Assembly (NCBI RefSeq): GCF_014610845.1
Contig: NZ_JABTCG010000006.1
Span: 1-64,000, forward strand
Source: Maribacter arenosus
Lineage (GTDB): Bacteria > Bacteroidota > Bacteroidia > Flavobacteriales > Flavobacteriaceae
Direction: 5' to 3'
Length of the DNA stretch: 64,000 nucleotides
The notes under the pieces were generated by a model, which did no database searches, had not been told where the DNA came from, and saw only the letters and a list, made by a program, of their open reading frames with translations. Of this stretch, positions 53,119 to 61,063 are shown one piece after another; position 1 is the first letter of the stretch, and every line of letters starts with the position of its first letter. A program made the position numbers and the translations under genes.

Positions 53119-53484
53119 TTATTTTTCGGCCTGTAATTCGCCAGACTGTATGGCTTGGTCAAAATCGGCCCCTATCACGGTATGGCTGCCAAAGAAACGC
53201 CCGCCGTCTTTGCGCTTGATCTTAACCTGTGTAGTACCGTCCTTCTTTTCCTTAATGGACGTTATCACAACCCTGTTGCCTTCCACAAGTTTGTAATTCG
53301 CTCGACCACCTCGTTTGATGATAAAATTTGGTCTGGGAAAATTTATGTGTTTGTACGTGTTCGTTTCAGGCTTTCCTATCTCGAAAACGTCGCCGACTTC
53401 GACATCGTTAGATACTGATTTTGCATTATCTTGTGCATTGAGCACACTTATTGAAAGTAAAAGGGCAAATACATACTTGAGCAT
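53119..53484 (-). CDS. Small secreted protein of unknown function
   Basis: The 121-residue product has a signal peptide (KYVFALLLSISVLNAQ, cleavage near 18) and a small basic beta-rich domain (PNFIIKRGGRANYKLVEGNRVVITSIKEKKDGTTQVKIKRKDGG). No family recognised. It lies between a GreA/Rnk-like gene and the four-helix-bundle protein gene, with gaps of 59 and 147 bases. Confidence 0.6.
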   Translation of the reverse strand: MLKYVFALLLSISVLNAQDNAKSVSNDVEVGDVFEIGKPETNTYKHINFPRPNFIIKRGGRANYKLVEGNRVVITSIKEKKDGTTQVKIKRKDGGRFFGSHTVIGADFDQAIQSGELQAEK

Positions 53485-53543
53485 AATTATATATTTAAGG
53501 TTAAAGAATTATTATATTTTTATGGTAAAATCTTTTTGAATGT

Positions 53544-53963
53544 CTATTCTGAAATATTCAATTCGATCTGTGTTCTAGATTGGACCACTTTTTCAATCTT
53601 CAACAACAGAACATTACCTGTGAGACCATACCTTATTGTGTCACCTTCTGAAAGTCCAACAACAGATGCGCCCAATGTGCTTATGACCGAGATTTTGTCA
53701 TTTTTGATATTTTCCTCATAGGGCGGTACCAACTGTAAGGTTTCATGCCATCCACATGTACTGGACAATGTTACAGTGGAGTAAATTTGCACGATATCAG
53801 TAGGTATGTCATCCCGATCGACTATCAGCGCCTCGGACATATTATCTGTAAGGATATCCAAGGTGTTCTTATGAACATAATTCTCAAGCATCCCATTCAT
53901 TTCTTGATAGTACTTTATCATCACAAAATTTTCCTTTTTAAATATTAGACTGCCGTATTTCAT
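53544..53963 (-). CDS. GreA/Rnk-like C-terminal-domain protein, copy 2
   Basis: The 139-residue protein starts MKYGSLIFKKENFVMIK, nearly the same as copy 1, and has DIPTDIVQIYSTVTLSST, LQLVPPYEENIKNDKISVISTLGASVVGLSEGDTIRYG. The central motif S-x-LGA-x-V-x-G-x-x-EGD is the GreA C-terminal signature. The catalytic coiled coil is lacking. Same size as copy 1 and 66 bases downstream of copy 3. Confidence 0.8.
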   Translation of the reverse strand: MKYGSLIFKKENFVMIKYYQEMNGMLENYVHKNTLDILTDNMSEALIVDRDDIPTDIVQIYSTVTLSSTCGWHETLQLVPPYEENIKNDKISVISTLGASVVGLSEGDTIRYGLTGNVLLLKIEKVVQSRTQIELNISE

Positions 53964-54029
53964 CTTCTCTTTCCTTTAATTTTTTATATTATTATCCCTT
54001 TTCTCTGTGTTCGTAGACAAAGCTCTATT

Positions 54030-54506
54030 CTATATTTTGGGAAGCATCTCATTCAAAACATCCTCAGATATATATTCCTTTATTTGGCCGTGGCTCTGCT
54101 CTACCTTTTCGATTAGCAATGGAATGGAACCTATGGGCGTTCCATAGTTAAACGTTTCGCCCTCTGAAAGACCGATAACGGATGCTCCCAAAGCACTCTG
54201 TACCGAAAGCCGATTCCTTTTAATATCCATTTCGTAAGGCAATACCATAAGAAAGGTTTGGCGCCATTCCGATGCGGAGGCTACTGTAACCCACGAATAC
54301 AGACGAACGATATCTTCGGGCATATCCTCAAAATCCAAAAACGAAGCATCTTCCATTTTCTCTTCCAAAGTCTCCAACGCATCCTTATGGGAATAATCTT
54401 CGATCAAATGGTTCATATGCCGATGCTTAAGAATCATCTCATAGTCTTTTTTTGCCAAAACAAGACTATCATATTTCGTTGTCCTTTGTTTTATTAATTC
54501 GTTCAT
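54030..54506 (-). CDS. GreA/Rnk-like C-terminal-domain protein, copy 3
   Basis: I choose the ATG at 54506 (158 residues, MNELIKQRTTKYDSLVLAKKDYE), which aligns with the other two copies; an upstream ATG at 54554 adds 16 unrelated residues. The core is DMPEDIVRLYSWVTVASASE, LMVLPYEMDIKRNRLSVQSALGASVIGLSEGETFNYG. It is the first gene of the minus-strand block, downstream of a candidate sigma54 promoter (54641-54655). Confidence 0.8.
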   Translation of the reverse strand: MNELIKQRTTKYDSLVLAKKDYEMILKHRHMNHLIEDYSHKDALETLEEKMEDASFLDFEDMPEDIVRLYSWVTVASASEWRQTFLMVLPYEMDIKRNRLSVQSALGASVIGLSEGETFNYGTPIGSIPLLIEKVEQSHGQIKEYISEDVLNEMLPKI

Positions 54507-54640
54507 TTCTAGTTTTATTCCTGTCCTTTTTACCTCCAATATTTCCCAGACCATCCTTCTTTCTCAGATGGTTCTTGGCACTTTGGATCGAAGGAAAAAA
54601 TAACAGCATTTTTTGATTTCTTAAGTTCCATTCATACAAG

Positions 54641-54655
54641 GCAAATGACATGCCC
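54641..54655 (-). promoter_or_regulatory. Candidate sigma54 promoter of the stress block
   Basis: The minus strand reads GGGCATG-TCAT-TTGC, matching the sigma54 consensus TGGCAYR-N4-TTGC except at the first base. It points at the first GreA/Rnk-like gene, about 135 bases away, next to a sigma54 activator gene. The word TGACATGCC (plus strand) occurs here (54646) and exactly 21 bp further upstream (54667). Confidence 0.5.
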
Positions 54656-54784
54656 AAAAGAGTGGCTGACATGCCAAATATTTACAACTAATTGATATTC
54701 AATTAGTAATAAACGATTTAAAAAAGATGTGATAAAAACAAACTGGGGAGAATTTCCCCGGTCGGGGAGTTTTGAACCAGTTGA

Positions 54785-56110
54785 TCAGTTCAGTTTATCG
54801 CGTAAGGTCTTACGGTCGATTTGGAGGATTTCGGCGGCTTTGGTCTTGTTGCCACCAACATTTGCAAGTACACGTTTTACATATTCTTTTTCCATTTCCC
54901 GAAGGGGAATAAAACCCGTAGCGGGAAAATCTATTTTATATTTTAAATTTTCCGGAAGGTCTTTAACATTGATGGTGCCATCGCACATGATGACCGCCCG
55001 TTGGATAATATTTTCCAATTCCCGAATATTTCCCGGCCAATGGTAGCGTTGTAAAACCTGTAGGGCATCGGGGGAAATCCTCATAAGGCGGTCTTTATAT
55101 TCCACTCCATATTTTTGCACGAATTTATCGACCAATAGAGGAATATCCGATTTACGTTCCCGAAGTGGGGGCACATTGATTTCCACTACGGTCAGGCGAT
55201 AGTAAAGATCTTCGCGGAAATCCTTTTTCTTAATATCTTCCAATAGGCTGCTATTTGTAGCGGCAATAATACGGATATCCACTTTTTCAGCCTTTCGGGA
55301 ACCCACTTTTGTAATCTCCTTTTCTTGAAGGGCGCGGAGAAGCTTCATCTGAACGGAAAGGGGTGCCGTACCTATTTCGTCCAAAAAGAGGGTACCGCCT
55401 TGAGCAGCCTGAAAGAATCCGCTTCTGTTTTCGTTGGCACCGGTAAAGGCTCCTTTGGTATAACCAAAAAGTTCGGCCTCCAATAAATTTTCAGGAATGG
55501 CACCGCAGTGTACGGCTACAAATGGGGCACGTGAAAATTTGCCGGAATAATGGATGGCCCGCGCCACCAATTCCTTGCCCGTACCACTTTCACCCTGGAT
55601 CAATACCGTAGCCTTGTTGTTCTTTACCCTATCGATGATGTCCATGATTTTTTGAAAAGCTTCCGATGCGCCGATCATATCGGCATAGCTATTGCTCGTA
55701 GTACTATCAATTATAGGTTGCCGTTTTTTTCTTTTTGAATCGCTCACTAAGGACTTTTGAACGGCTAGTTTCAGTTCGTCCTTGGTAAAGGGTTTGGTCA
55801 AGTAGTCCGTCGCACCTGATTTGATGACCTCTAAAGCACCATCCACCGAGGGATAACCGGTAATTACCAGCTTGGGCATTTCAGGGTAATGTTCATCGGC
55901 AAACTTTACTAACTGCAGTCCATCAACTTCGGGCATTTGAATATCGGTAATCAACAAGTCGATATAAGTGTCCTTTAAAATATATAAAGCTTCCTTGACC
56001 GAAACGGCCTTATAAGTATGATAGTCCATTGACTGTAGGTGGCGCTGCAACAATTCCAGAATATCGATATCGTCATCGACCAATAGTATATTTTCTTTTC
56101 GAAGTCCCAT
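54785..56110 (-). CDS. Sigma54-dependent response regulator (NtrC family)
   Basis: The 441-residue activator has a receiver domain with acceptor Asp56 (DLLITDIQMP), an AAA+ domain with Walker A GESGTGKE (173-180), the sigma54-contacting GAFTGA (220-225) and LFLDEIG, and a C-terminal Fis-type HTH (NVGGNKTKAAEILQIDRKTLR). All features for opening sigma54 promoters are intact. It is transcribed with the histidine kinase gene two bases upstream and probably controls the downstream stress block. Confidence 0.95.
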   Translation of the reverse strand: MGLRKENILLVDDDIDILELLQRHLQSMDYHTYKAVSVKEALYILKDTYIDLLITDIQMPEVDGLQLVKFADEHYPEMPKLVITGYPSVDGALEVIKSGATDYLTKPFTKDELKLAVQKSLVSDSKRKKRQPIIDSTTSNSYADMIGASEAFQKIMDIIDRVKNNKATVLIQGESGTGKELVARAIHYSGKFSRAPFVAVHCGAIPENLLEAELFGYTKGAFTGANENRSGFFQAAQGGTLFLDEIGTAPLSVQMKLLRALQEKEITKVGSRKAEKVDIRIIAATNSSLLEDIKKKDFREDLYYRLTVVEINVPPLRERKSDIPLLVDKFVQKYGVEYKDRLMRISPDALQVLQRYHWPGNIRELENIIQRAVIMCDGTINVKDLPENLKYKIDFPATGFIPLREMEKEYVKRVLANVGGNKTKAAEILQIDRKTLRDKLN

Positions 56111-56112
56111 AT

Positions 56113-57201
56113 CTACAATTTAGGTAAATCTATGGTAAAAATTGTTCCTTTCGGGGTATTTGAACTGTGCGAAATTGTTCCCTTATGGCTATTGATTATA
56201 CCGTGCACAACGCTTAGACCGAGTCCGGAACCATCTCCCAAAGGTTTTGTTGTAAAAAAGGGTTCAAAAACCTTATCCTCATTTTCAGGGTCGATACCCG
56301 GGCCTTCATCGGCAATTCGAATCTGTATACTTTTACCATTACTATCAACTGCAACATGAATCTTTCCCGCTTTAGGGGAAAAATAGATGGCGTTCATAAT
56401 CAGGTTGAAAAGAACTTGGGTCAATTGTACGGTATCTGCTCGGAGTTCGATTTTTTGTTCATTAAAAGACTTGATCAGTTTGATGTTTTTAGTCCGTAAA
56501 GAAGGACCAAGTAGCTTCAATACATTTTCAACCACTGGAATCAATGCTACAGACTTCATTTGCTGTGGCATTTCACAGGCGAAGAACATCAATTTTTTGA
56601 CCACCTCACGACTGAAAATCGCATTATCCACAATTTTATCCAAATCCCTACTGGCTTTCGGGTCTGTTACCCTTTCTTTCAAAAGTTCGGTAAAACCCAA
56701 AATATTGGCTAATGGAGTATTGAGTTCATGTGCAATGCCTGCGGTGATCTCCCCTAATATATGTAAACGGTCTGCACGCTCCACTTGACGTTTAATGGCC
56801 GCTTCACTATCATGTACCTGCTTTCTTTCCAACAAGTTTCCAACAGCCAATGCTACGTTCTCCAATAACTTTTCCTCTTCCTCCAAAAAGTCGGCTTGTT
56901 CATATTTTTTCTTTGGATATCCTACTTTAATAAATCCTTCAAGTTTGTTGAAAACCTTAATATCGGATTTTATATAAATCATGTCAGCCTTGAATTCTTC
57001 GGTCTTGATGTCATAATCGCCACTTTTTAATGCCACCTCGGTATCATGCTCAAATTGCCATGCTTTTTTCAGACAATAGGCAATGGCTTCAAGGGAAGTT
57101 CCTAAAAGATCGTAATCGGAATTTACAATAATTGACGTGACCTCGTAAAGACAGGTAAGTTCTTTAATTCGTTCTTTTAATTTTGCTTCTGTGCTGACCA
57201 T
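56113..57201 (-). CDS. Soluble sensor histidine kinase, partner of the sigma54 regulator
   Basis: The 362-residue kinase has an N-terminal GAF-like domain (about 15-125: VTSIIVNSDYDLLGTSLEAIAYCLKKAWQFE), a HisKA segment with His158 in GIAHELNTPLANILGF, and an ATPase domain with NLIMNAIYFSP, IADEGPGIDPENEDKVFEPFFTTK and GSGLGLSVVHGI. No membrane helix is seen, so it senses a cytoplasmic signal or docks to a membrane partner. It sits two bases before the regulator gene. Confidence 0.93.
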   Translation of the reverse strand: MVSTEAKLKERIKELTCLYEVTSIIVNSDYDLLGTSLEAIAYCLKKAWQFEHDTEVALKSGDYDIKTEEFKADMIYIKSDIKVFNKLEGFIKVGYPKKKYEQADFLEEEEKLLENVALAVGNLLERKQVHDSEAAIKRQVERADRLHILGEITAGIAHELNTPLANILGFTELLKERVTDPKASRDLDKIVDNAIFSREVVKKLMFFACEMPQQMKSVALIPVVENVLKLLGPSLRTKNIKLIKSFNEQKIELRADTVQLTQVLFNLIMNAIYFSPKAGKIHVAVDSNGKSIQIRIADEGPGIDPENEDKVFEPFFTTKPLGDGSGLGLSVVHGIINSHKGTISHSSNTPKGTIFTIDLPKL

Positions 57202-57703
57202 TTCAATCTTCTCATTGAATAAGTGAAGTTCTTAAAAATATGTTTGGAACGGAAATTTACTTTTGAAAATATTACTGCGTTTTACCTAACTCCTGCGGTA
57301 GTCGGGCAATCCATTCCCTACAATCCTCACACAGCGACCCTACATTGACCATTAATCAGAGATATTCGCGTTAAAGCTTTTTAGCCAAGGTACAATAGTC
57401 CTATTTTCATCTTTTTTAAAAGTTTTGTTAATTAACCTTTTATGGAACTCGGTTTAGCTAATTCTAAGTGTTCAGTTAGTTTCTAGGCAATACCGGAAGC
57501 ACTTATCTTTTCTTTCATTCCGCAGGCTACATTCCCTGAAAAATAAGAGCTTTCGATTCCTCGCCATACAGGGTGTGATTGATCAACCAATTGTTTTGAA
57601 TTAAATATTATCGATCACAACCAGTATTGGTTGCCAACTCTTTATCCCAGATTTAGTTCAACCATCACTAAGAAAAAGGTGAAGGAATGTTTTTCTACGG
57701 CCA
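57202..57703. other. Intergenic region between histidine kinase and E1 integrase
   Basis: About 500 bases without a credible ORF. It should contain the promoter of the kinase-regulator pair. I see no strong hairpin or RNA. The base composition resembles decayed coding sequence, but I could not match a protein. Confidence 0.4.
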
Positions 57704-58915
57704 TCACCATAGGAGTACTTCCACAGCCTCATCCAATACTTCTGCGCCAAACTCACGGACATAGGCCTTAGTGGTTAATACACTTTGGTGGCCAAGCGTC
57801 TCTCCAATAACATCAATACTAACCCCTTTTTCACGGAGGCACATGGCAAAACTATGCCTAGCCACATAACTAGTCACATTTTTGGTTATACCCGCTTTCT
57901 CGGCTAGTATTTTTAAGCTTTTATTGTAAAGTCCAAGTGTTTTGTGTTTTCGATTTTCAATTTGAGTAGGGGTCATACGGTCATTTAACAAAATCGGGAA
58001 GACGTAGTTGGTATCCGTTCTGTTCTGATTATAATAATCAAGGATTTCTTTGACTGGAGGTACAATCTTTATGGAAAAATTCCCTTGGGTTTTAGCCCTT
58101 GCGTAAGTGATTCGCTTATTGGAAATATCAGACCATGTTAAACGCATCATATCCGCAAAATTCATACCTCTTGTATAGAAGCTGAATAAAAAATAGTTCT
58201 TTGCATTAATAAGTTGAATATCCTCCCCACAATCCAAAGTCTTGAATGTTTCGATTTCTGCCAAATTCAAAGCGTGTTTTATTCTCTTTCCTTTAAGCTT
58301 CGAGATTTTATATTTATGAAAAGGATAAATATGTTGCTTTATCAAGTCCCTTCGGACAGCAAGGTTGAAAATGGTGCGAAGACTTCGCATGCGCACTGAG
58401 ATACCTCCATTAGAACCACCTCGACTTCTAAGAAATACCTCGTACTTATCGAGAAATGTGACATTGATTTCCCGCATATATAAGATAGGCTTCTTGTGAA
58501 ATAGTTTTAATGAATTTATAGTGTCTTTATTTGTACGGGCATAACCCGTTCTTCCCGAAATTTCTAGATCATTGACTACTGAAGTCCAAAAGGAAAATAA
58601 ATCGATTTTACTTCTTTTTGAACCGAAACGGAAGCGATGCTCAAATTCCTGTAGAGTAAAATCGACATCGTCAATGTTAAAATCGGAAATTATATTTCGA
58701 GCTTTAATTTTTAAAGTATCCAACAATCGATTATTCTGCATTGCATTGGGGTGTCTGGTCTTAAAACAATGTTCGTTTTCATCCCAAAGCTCATTTTTTA
58801 CAGATAAACCTGTGGAAAGAATTTTTTTCCGACGGTCTTTTAGCACTTGTAAAACGATGGAATGTTCGCCTTCAGCGTTAGCTTTTTTCTTCAATTTTAA
58901 TTTAATACTTACCAT
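57704..58915 (-). CDS. Tyrosine recombinase (integrase of E1)
   Basis: I prefer the ATG at 58915 (403 residues, MVSIKLKLKKKANAEGEHS), the usual start of Bacteroidota integrases; an in-frame ATG at 58993 would read through the arm repeats. The N-terminal arm-binding and core-binding (SAM-like) domains precede the catalytic domain, with RGMNFADMMRLTW (first Arg), the VARHSFAMCLREKG block (H-x-x-R region), LGHQSVLTTKAYVREF (His and nucleophile Tyr). It would cut and rejoin the 43-bp tRNA-Val core. It lies about 150 bp inside the right att site and points away from it. Confidence 0.94.
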   Translation of the reverse strand: MVSIKLKLKKKANAEGEHSIVLQVLKDRRKKILSTGLSVKNELWDENEHCFKTRHPNAMQNNRLLDTLKIKARNIISDFNIDDVDFTLQEFEHRFRFGSKRSKIDLFSFWTSVVNDLEISGRTGYARTNKDTINSLKLFHKKPILYMREINVTFLDKYEVFLRSRGGSNGGISVRMRSLRTIFNLAVRRDLIKQHIYPFHKYKISKLKGKRIKHALNLAEIETFKTLDCGEDIQLINAKNYFLFSFYTRGMNFADMMRLTWSDISNKRITYARAKTQGNFSIKIVPPVKEILDYYNQNRTDTNYVFPILLNDRMTPTQIENRKHKTLGLYNKSLKILAEKAGITKNVTSYVARHSFAMCLREKGVSIDVIGETLGHQSVLTTKAYVREFGAEVLDEAVEVLLW

Positions 58916-58929
58916 GCTTTTTTCTTGAG

Positions 58930-58951
58930 GGGTGAAACATAGGTGAAACAA
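58930..58951 (+). repeat. Tandem 11-bp repeats, right arm sites of E1
   Basis: GGGGTGAAACA and TAGGTGAAACA stand head to tail 14 bases before the integrase start and match the left arm pair (21094-21115) at 20 of 22 positions, in the same orientation. Confidence 0.65.
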
Positions 58952-59064
58952 ATTGCACCTTTTTTGAAAACGCATGAAAACAAGTAAAAACAAAAACCCA
59001 ATAAATACAAGGGTTTCCAGAGATTGAAGAAAAATGCAAACAAATGAAAAGACAAATATTCGCG

Positions 59065-59107
59065 CTTACAAGCAGGGGGTCACTGGTTCGAATCCAGTAG
59101 GGCCCAC
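59065..59107 (+). repeat. attR of E1 and attL of E2: copy of the tRNA-Val 3' half
   Basis: Exact 43-bp copy of 21001-21043, without the 5' half of a tRNA. It ends E1 and, given the second integrase and second arm-repeat pair to the right, begins E2. Confidence 0.9.
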
Positions 59108-59114
59108 TTAGTAA

Positions 59115-59152
59115 ACATAGGCCTTCACAGATGTGAAGGCCTATGTCGTTTT
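59115..59152 (+). terminator. Strong hairpin terminator just inside E2
   Basis: ACATAGGCCTTCACA (59115-59129) pairs perfectly with TGTGAAGGCCTATGT (59132-59146), followed by CGTTTTT. It follows the tRNA copy as a tRNA terminator would, so an earlier tRNA-Val context may be preserved here. Confidence 0.75.
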
Positions 59153-59159
59153 TCCGCAA

Positions 59160-59182
59160 TGCACAGTTTGTGCACACTTTTG
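59160..59182 (+). repeat. Tandem 11-bp repeats, left arm sites of E2
   Basis: TGCACAGTTTG and TGCACACTTTT stand head to tail, starting 52 bases after the tRNA-derived core. The pair recurs with one change at 63967-63988. Confidence 0.62.
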
Positions 59183-59439
59183 AAGTTTTCTCGATATTTC
59201 TTTAAAATTTAACATTTGTTGCTCTTAATTGAATCAAGTTGAGCTTCGTTATTCTTATTTAGGGGTATATTTTCCTACTTTTAAGTTTACAAATATATAA
59301 CCAATTAATGGCCTTATTTCAAACTTCCTTACTTTAGAACTATCTTAAACAATTAGATGAAAAATTCAAAAGGTACCGGTAAAATGAATCGATTAATTAA
59401 AACATTCGACGACCAATAAATGGGTAAGAATATTAAAAT
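59183..59439. other. AT-rich non-coding stretch at the left end of E2
   Basis: No ORF, hairpin or promoter that I can support; AT-rich sequence between the arm repeats and the terminator of the hydrolase gene. Confidence 0.4.
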
Positions 59440-59473
59440 AAAAAAGATGCTCCCTAATGAAGCATCTTTTTTT
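59440..59473. terminator. Bidirectional terminator downstream of the E2 hydrolase gene
   Basis: AAAAAAGATGCT (59440-59451) and AGCATCTTTTTT (59461-59472) pair around a nine-base loop, with A-run and T-run on the two sides, so it works for either strand. It lies 28 bases past the minus-strand stop codon. Confidence 0.8.
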
Positions 59474-59500
59474 AAATGGATTTATTCAATTGACGTATTT

Positions 59501-61063
59501 TTACTTATGATTTTTAAGCCAATTACGTAAAGGACTCCAAACAAGTTGATCTGCATCATAACCCAACCAAAGATCGGAATGACTATAACCAGGTACAATA
59601 TGATTTGTTATGTCTGTGCTTGCTGTTAAACTACTCGAAAAAATGCCAGCTTCTCCTGTAGCTATTTCTGAACCAATATAAAGAATCGGTAGTGATATTT
59701 CGCCAAGATGATCATCAAAAGTAACATCTCTCGTCGGGCAACCGCATGCACTTACTTCATAAAATATTTGCATTGGCCAATAGGGAGCAATGTTTACAGT
59801 CTGTCTAATAAATCTAAAAGGGTCTGTATAGAAAAACTCGTCTTGGTTACCAGCACAGAAAACCTGAGAGGTATTAGCCATAAAAAACTGCAAGTTGGTT
59901 AAACTGCTATTAAATTGTGAAGGATCATTAGGCGCATTAAGAGTTAAATTAGCAAATGCCATAAAACCAGCTCCCCTATCGTCTTGATATTGAGGACTGT
60001 TTAGAAGATACTCCTTATAATCTGCATCACTGCAGGCAGTTGCTTGTAAACTTTCATTATCATATTTAAACGCATAATCTACAGGAATAATACCTTTTAT
60101 ATCGCGTCTAAACCAATGTTGCTGGGTTTCTCTATCAGCTGCTCCATAGACAATTTGTACTCCATAACTGAACCCTAAAAGGTTCATACGCGAAAATCCT
60201 TGACGTGTTAAACCACGGATCAATCTAGCAATAGACATGGCGGTTAAAGCATGGTCAATATCTTTTTCGATTCCCCAGCCTTGCATAAACGAGAAGTCTG
60301 TAGTTTCCAAAGGAACCATATTCCAGCCCATATCAATTCCCCAAACATCAATATCATTTGAGGCTAAATAAAAAGATGATGAGGTTTTTGCATCAATGGT
60401 TTCAGCTCCAGCGGTTAAGAACACGTCATCGAAATCCTGTATGGCACCATGCACCATAAAAACATGACCTTTAGTGCGAACCGGTTTATAGGCACGACTT
60501 TCCCGAACAACACGATGGATACGGACTACATCAAATTCACCTGGACCCATGACAACCTCAAACTGATAGTGCGCAATACCGCCACCGAGATCTTCTCTTG
60601 TCATATTGTTAAGGCAACTACTTTTTCCACTATTGAAAGATTTATTTTGAAGATTATCAAACCCGCTTTGATCATAGAGATTAATAATTTCAATGTTGCT
60701 TTTCTCAGCATTTTTAATTATCAGATCATCCGGCGTTAAACCAAGACCTATTAATTTTAAATCGAGTTTATCGATTGATATTTCCTCCTGGTAATTGCCA
60801 GGTTCAATATAAATGACACTTCCAGATTTGGCTGCATCTACCACATCCTGAATGGATTCATCCTGCTGCACAAATAGAATTTCTGATCCTAAATCTAGTT
60901 GGCTTAATAAATCTTGCCAAGGAAGTGATTCTTCGATGGAAACCGAATCTTCAAGATATAATTCATCTGAAATTGGTTTTTCACAGCTGTAAAAGAGTAC
61001 AATGATCACACTCGAAAGGATTGTGATCATAAAAAATCTGAATAGTGACTTTAAAGTTTTCAT
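59501..61063 (-). CDS. Alpha/beta-hydrolase lipoprotein with beta-helix-like N-terminal segment
   Basis: The 520-residue lipoprotein (lipobox IVLFYSC, Cys27) first shows a segment like the start of pectinesterase/right-handed beta-helix repeats (SIQDVVDAAKSGSVIYIEPG, then ISIDKLDLKLIGLG; about 70-120). From about 195 an alpha/beta-hydrolase follows: FMVHGAIQDFDDV (oxyanion HG), nucleophile in NLLGFSYGVQIVYG, and a late His in GYSHSDLWLG. Several cysteines (CGCPTRD) suggest extracellular folding. Substrate unknown. It is the only cargo gene of E2 and has its own terminator. Confidence 0.8.
   Translation of the reverse strand: MKTLKSLFRFFMITILSSVIIVLFYSCEKPISDELYLEDSVSIEESLPWQDLLSQLDLGSEILFVQQDESIQDVVDAAKSGSVIYIEPGNYQEEISIDKLDLKLIGLGLTPDDLIIKNAEKSNIEIINLYDQSGFDNLQNKSFNSGKSSCLNNMTREDLGGGIAHYQFEVVMGPGEFDVVRIHRVVRESRAYKPVRTKGHVFMVHGAIQDFDDVFLTAGAETIDAKTSSSFYLASNDIDVWGIDMGWNMVPLETTDFSFMQGWGIEKDIDHALTAMSIARLIRGLTRQGFSRMNLLGFSYGVQIVYGAADRETQQHWFRRDIKGIIPVDYAFKYDNESLQATACSDADYKEYLLNSPQYQDDRGAGFMAFANLTLNAPNDPSQFNSSLTNLQFFMANTSQVFCAGNQDEFFYTDPFRFIRQTVNIAPYWPMQIFYEVSACGCPTRDVTFDDHLGEISLPILYIGSEIATGEAGIFSSSLTASTDITNHIVPGYSHSDLWLGYDADQLVWSPLRNWLKNHK

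Larger units (their letters stand above)
21001..59107. mobile_element. Integrated mobilisable element E1 in tRNA-Val
   Basis: The tRNA-Val 3' half (21001-21043) is repeated exactly, 43 bp, at 59065-59107, giving a unit of 38,064 bp. A tyrosine recombinase gene lies about 150 bp inside the right border. Matching tandem repeats occur just inside both ends (21094-21115, 58930-58951). The left end has a mobilisation/replication module typical of Bacteroidota integrative elements. Cargo is a sialoglycan locus and a stress module. I find no relaxase, coupling protein or type IV secretion genes, so it would need a helper to move, or it has lost these genes. Confidence 0.88.

Noticed and set aside
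59065-59107. A second tRNA gene
   Set aside because: Only the 3' half is present; D-arm and acceptor 5' strand are missing, so it is an att copy.
58902-59177. Minus-strand ORF of 91 codons containing GPYWIRTSDPLLV
   Set aside because: This peptide is the well-known false translation of tRNA antisense sequence; the ORF runs through the att core and the integrase promoter.
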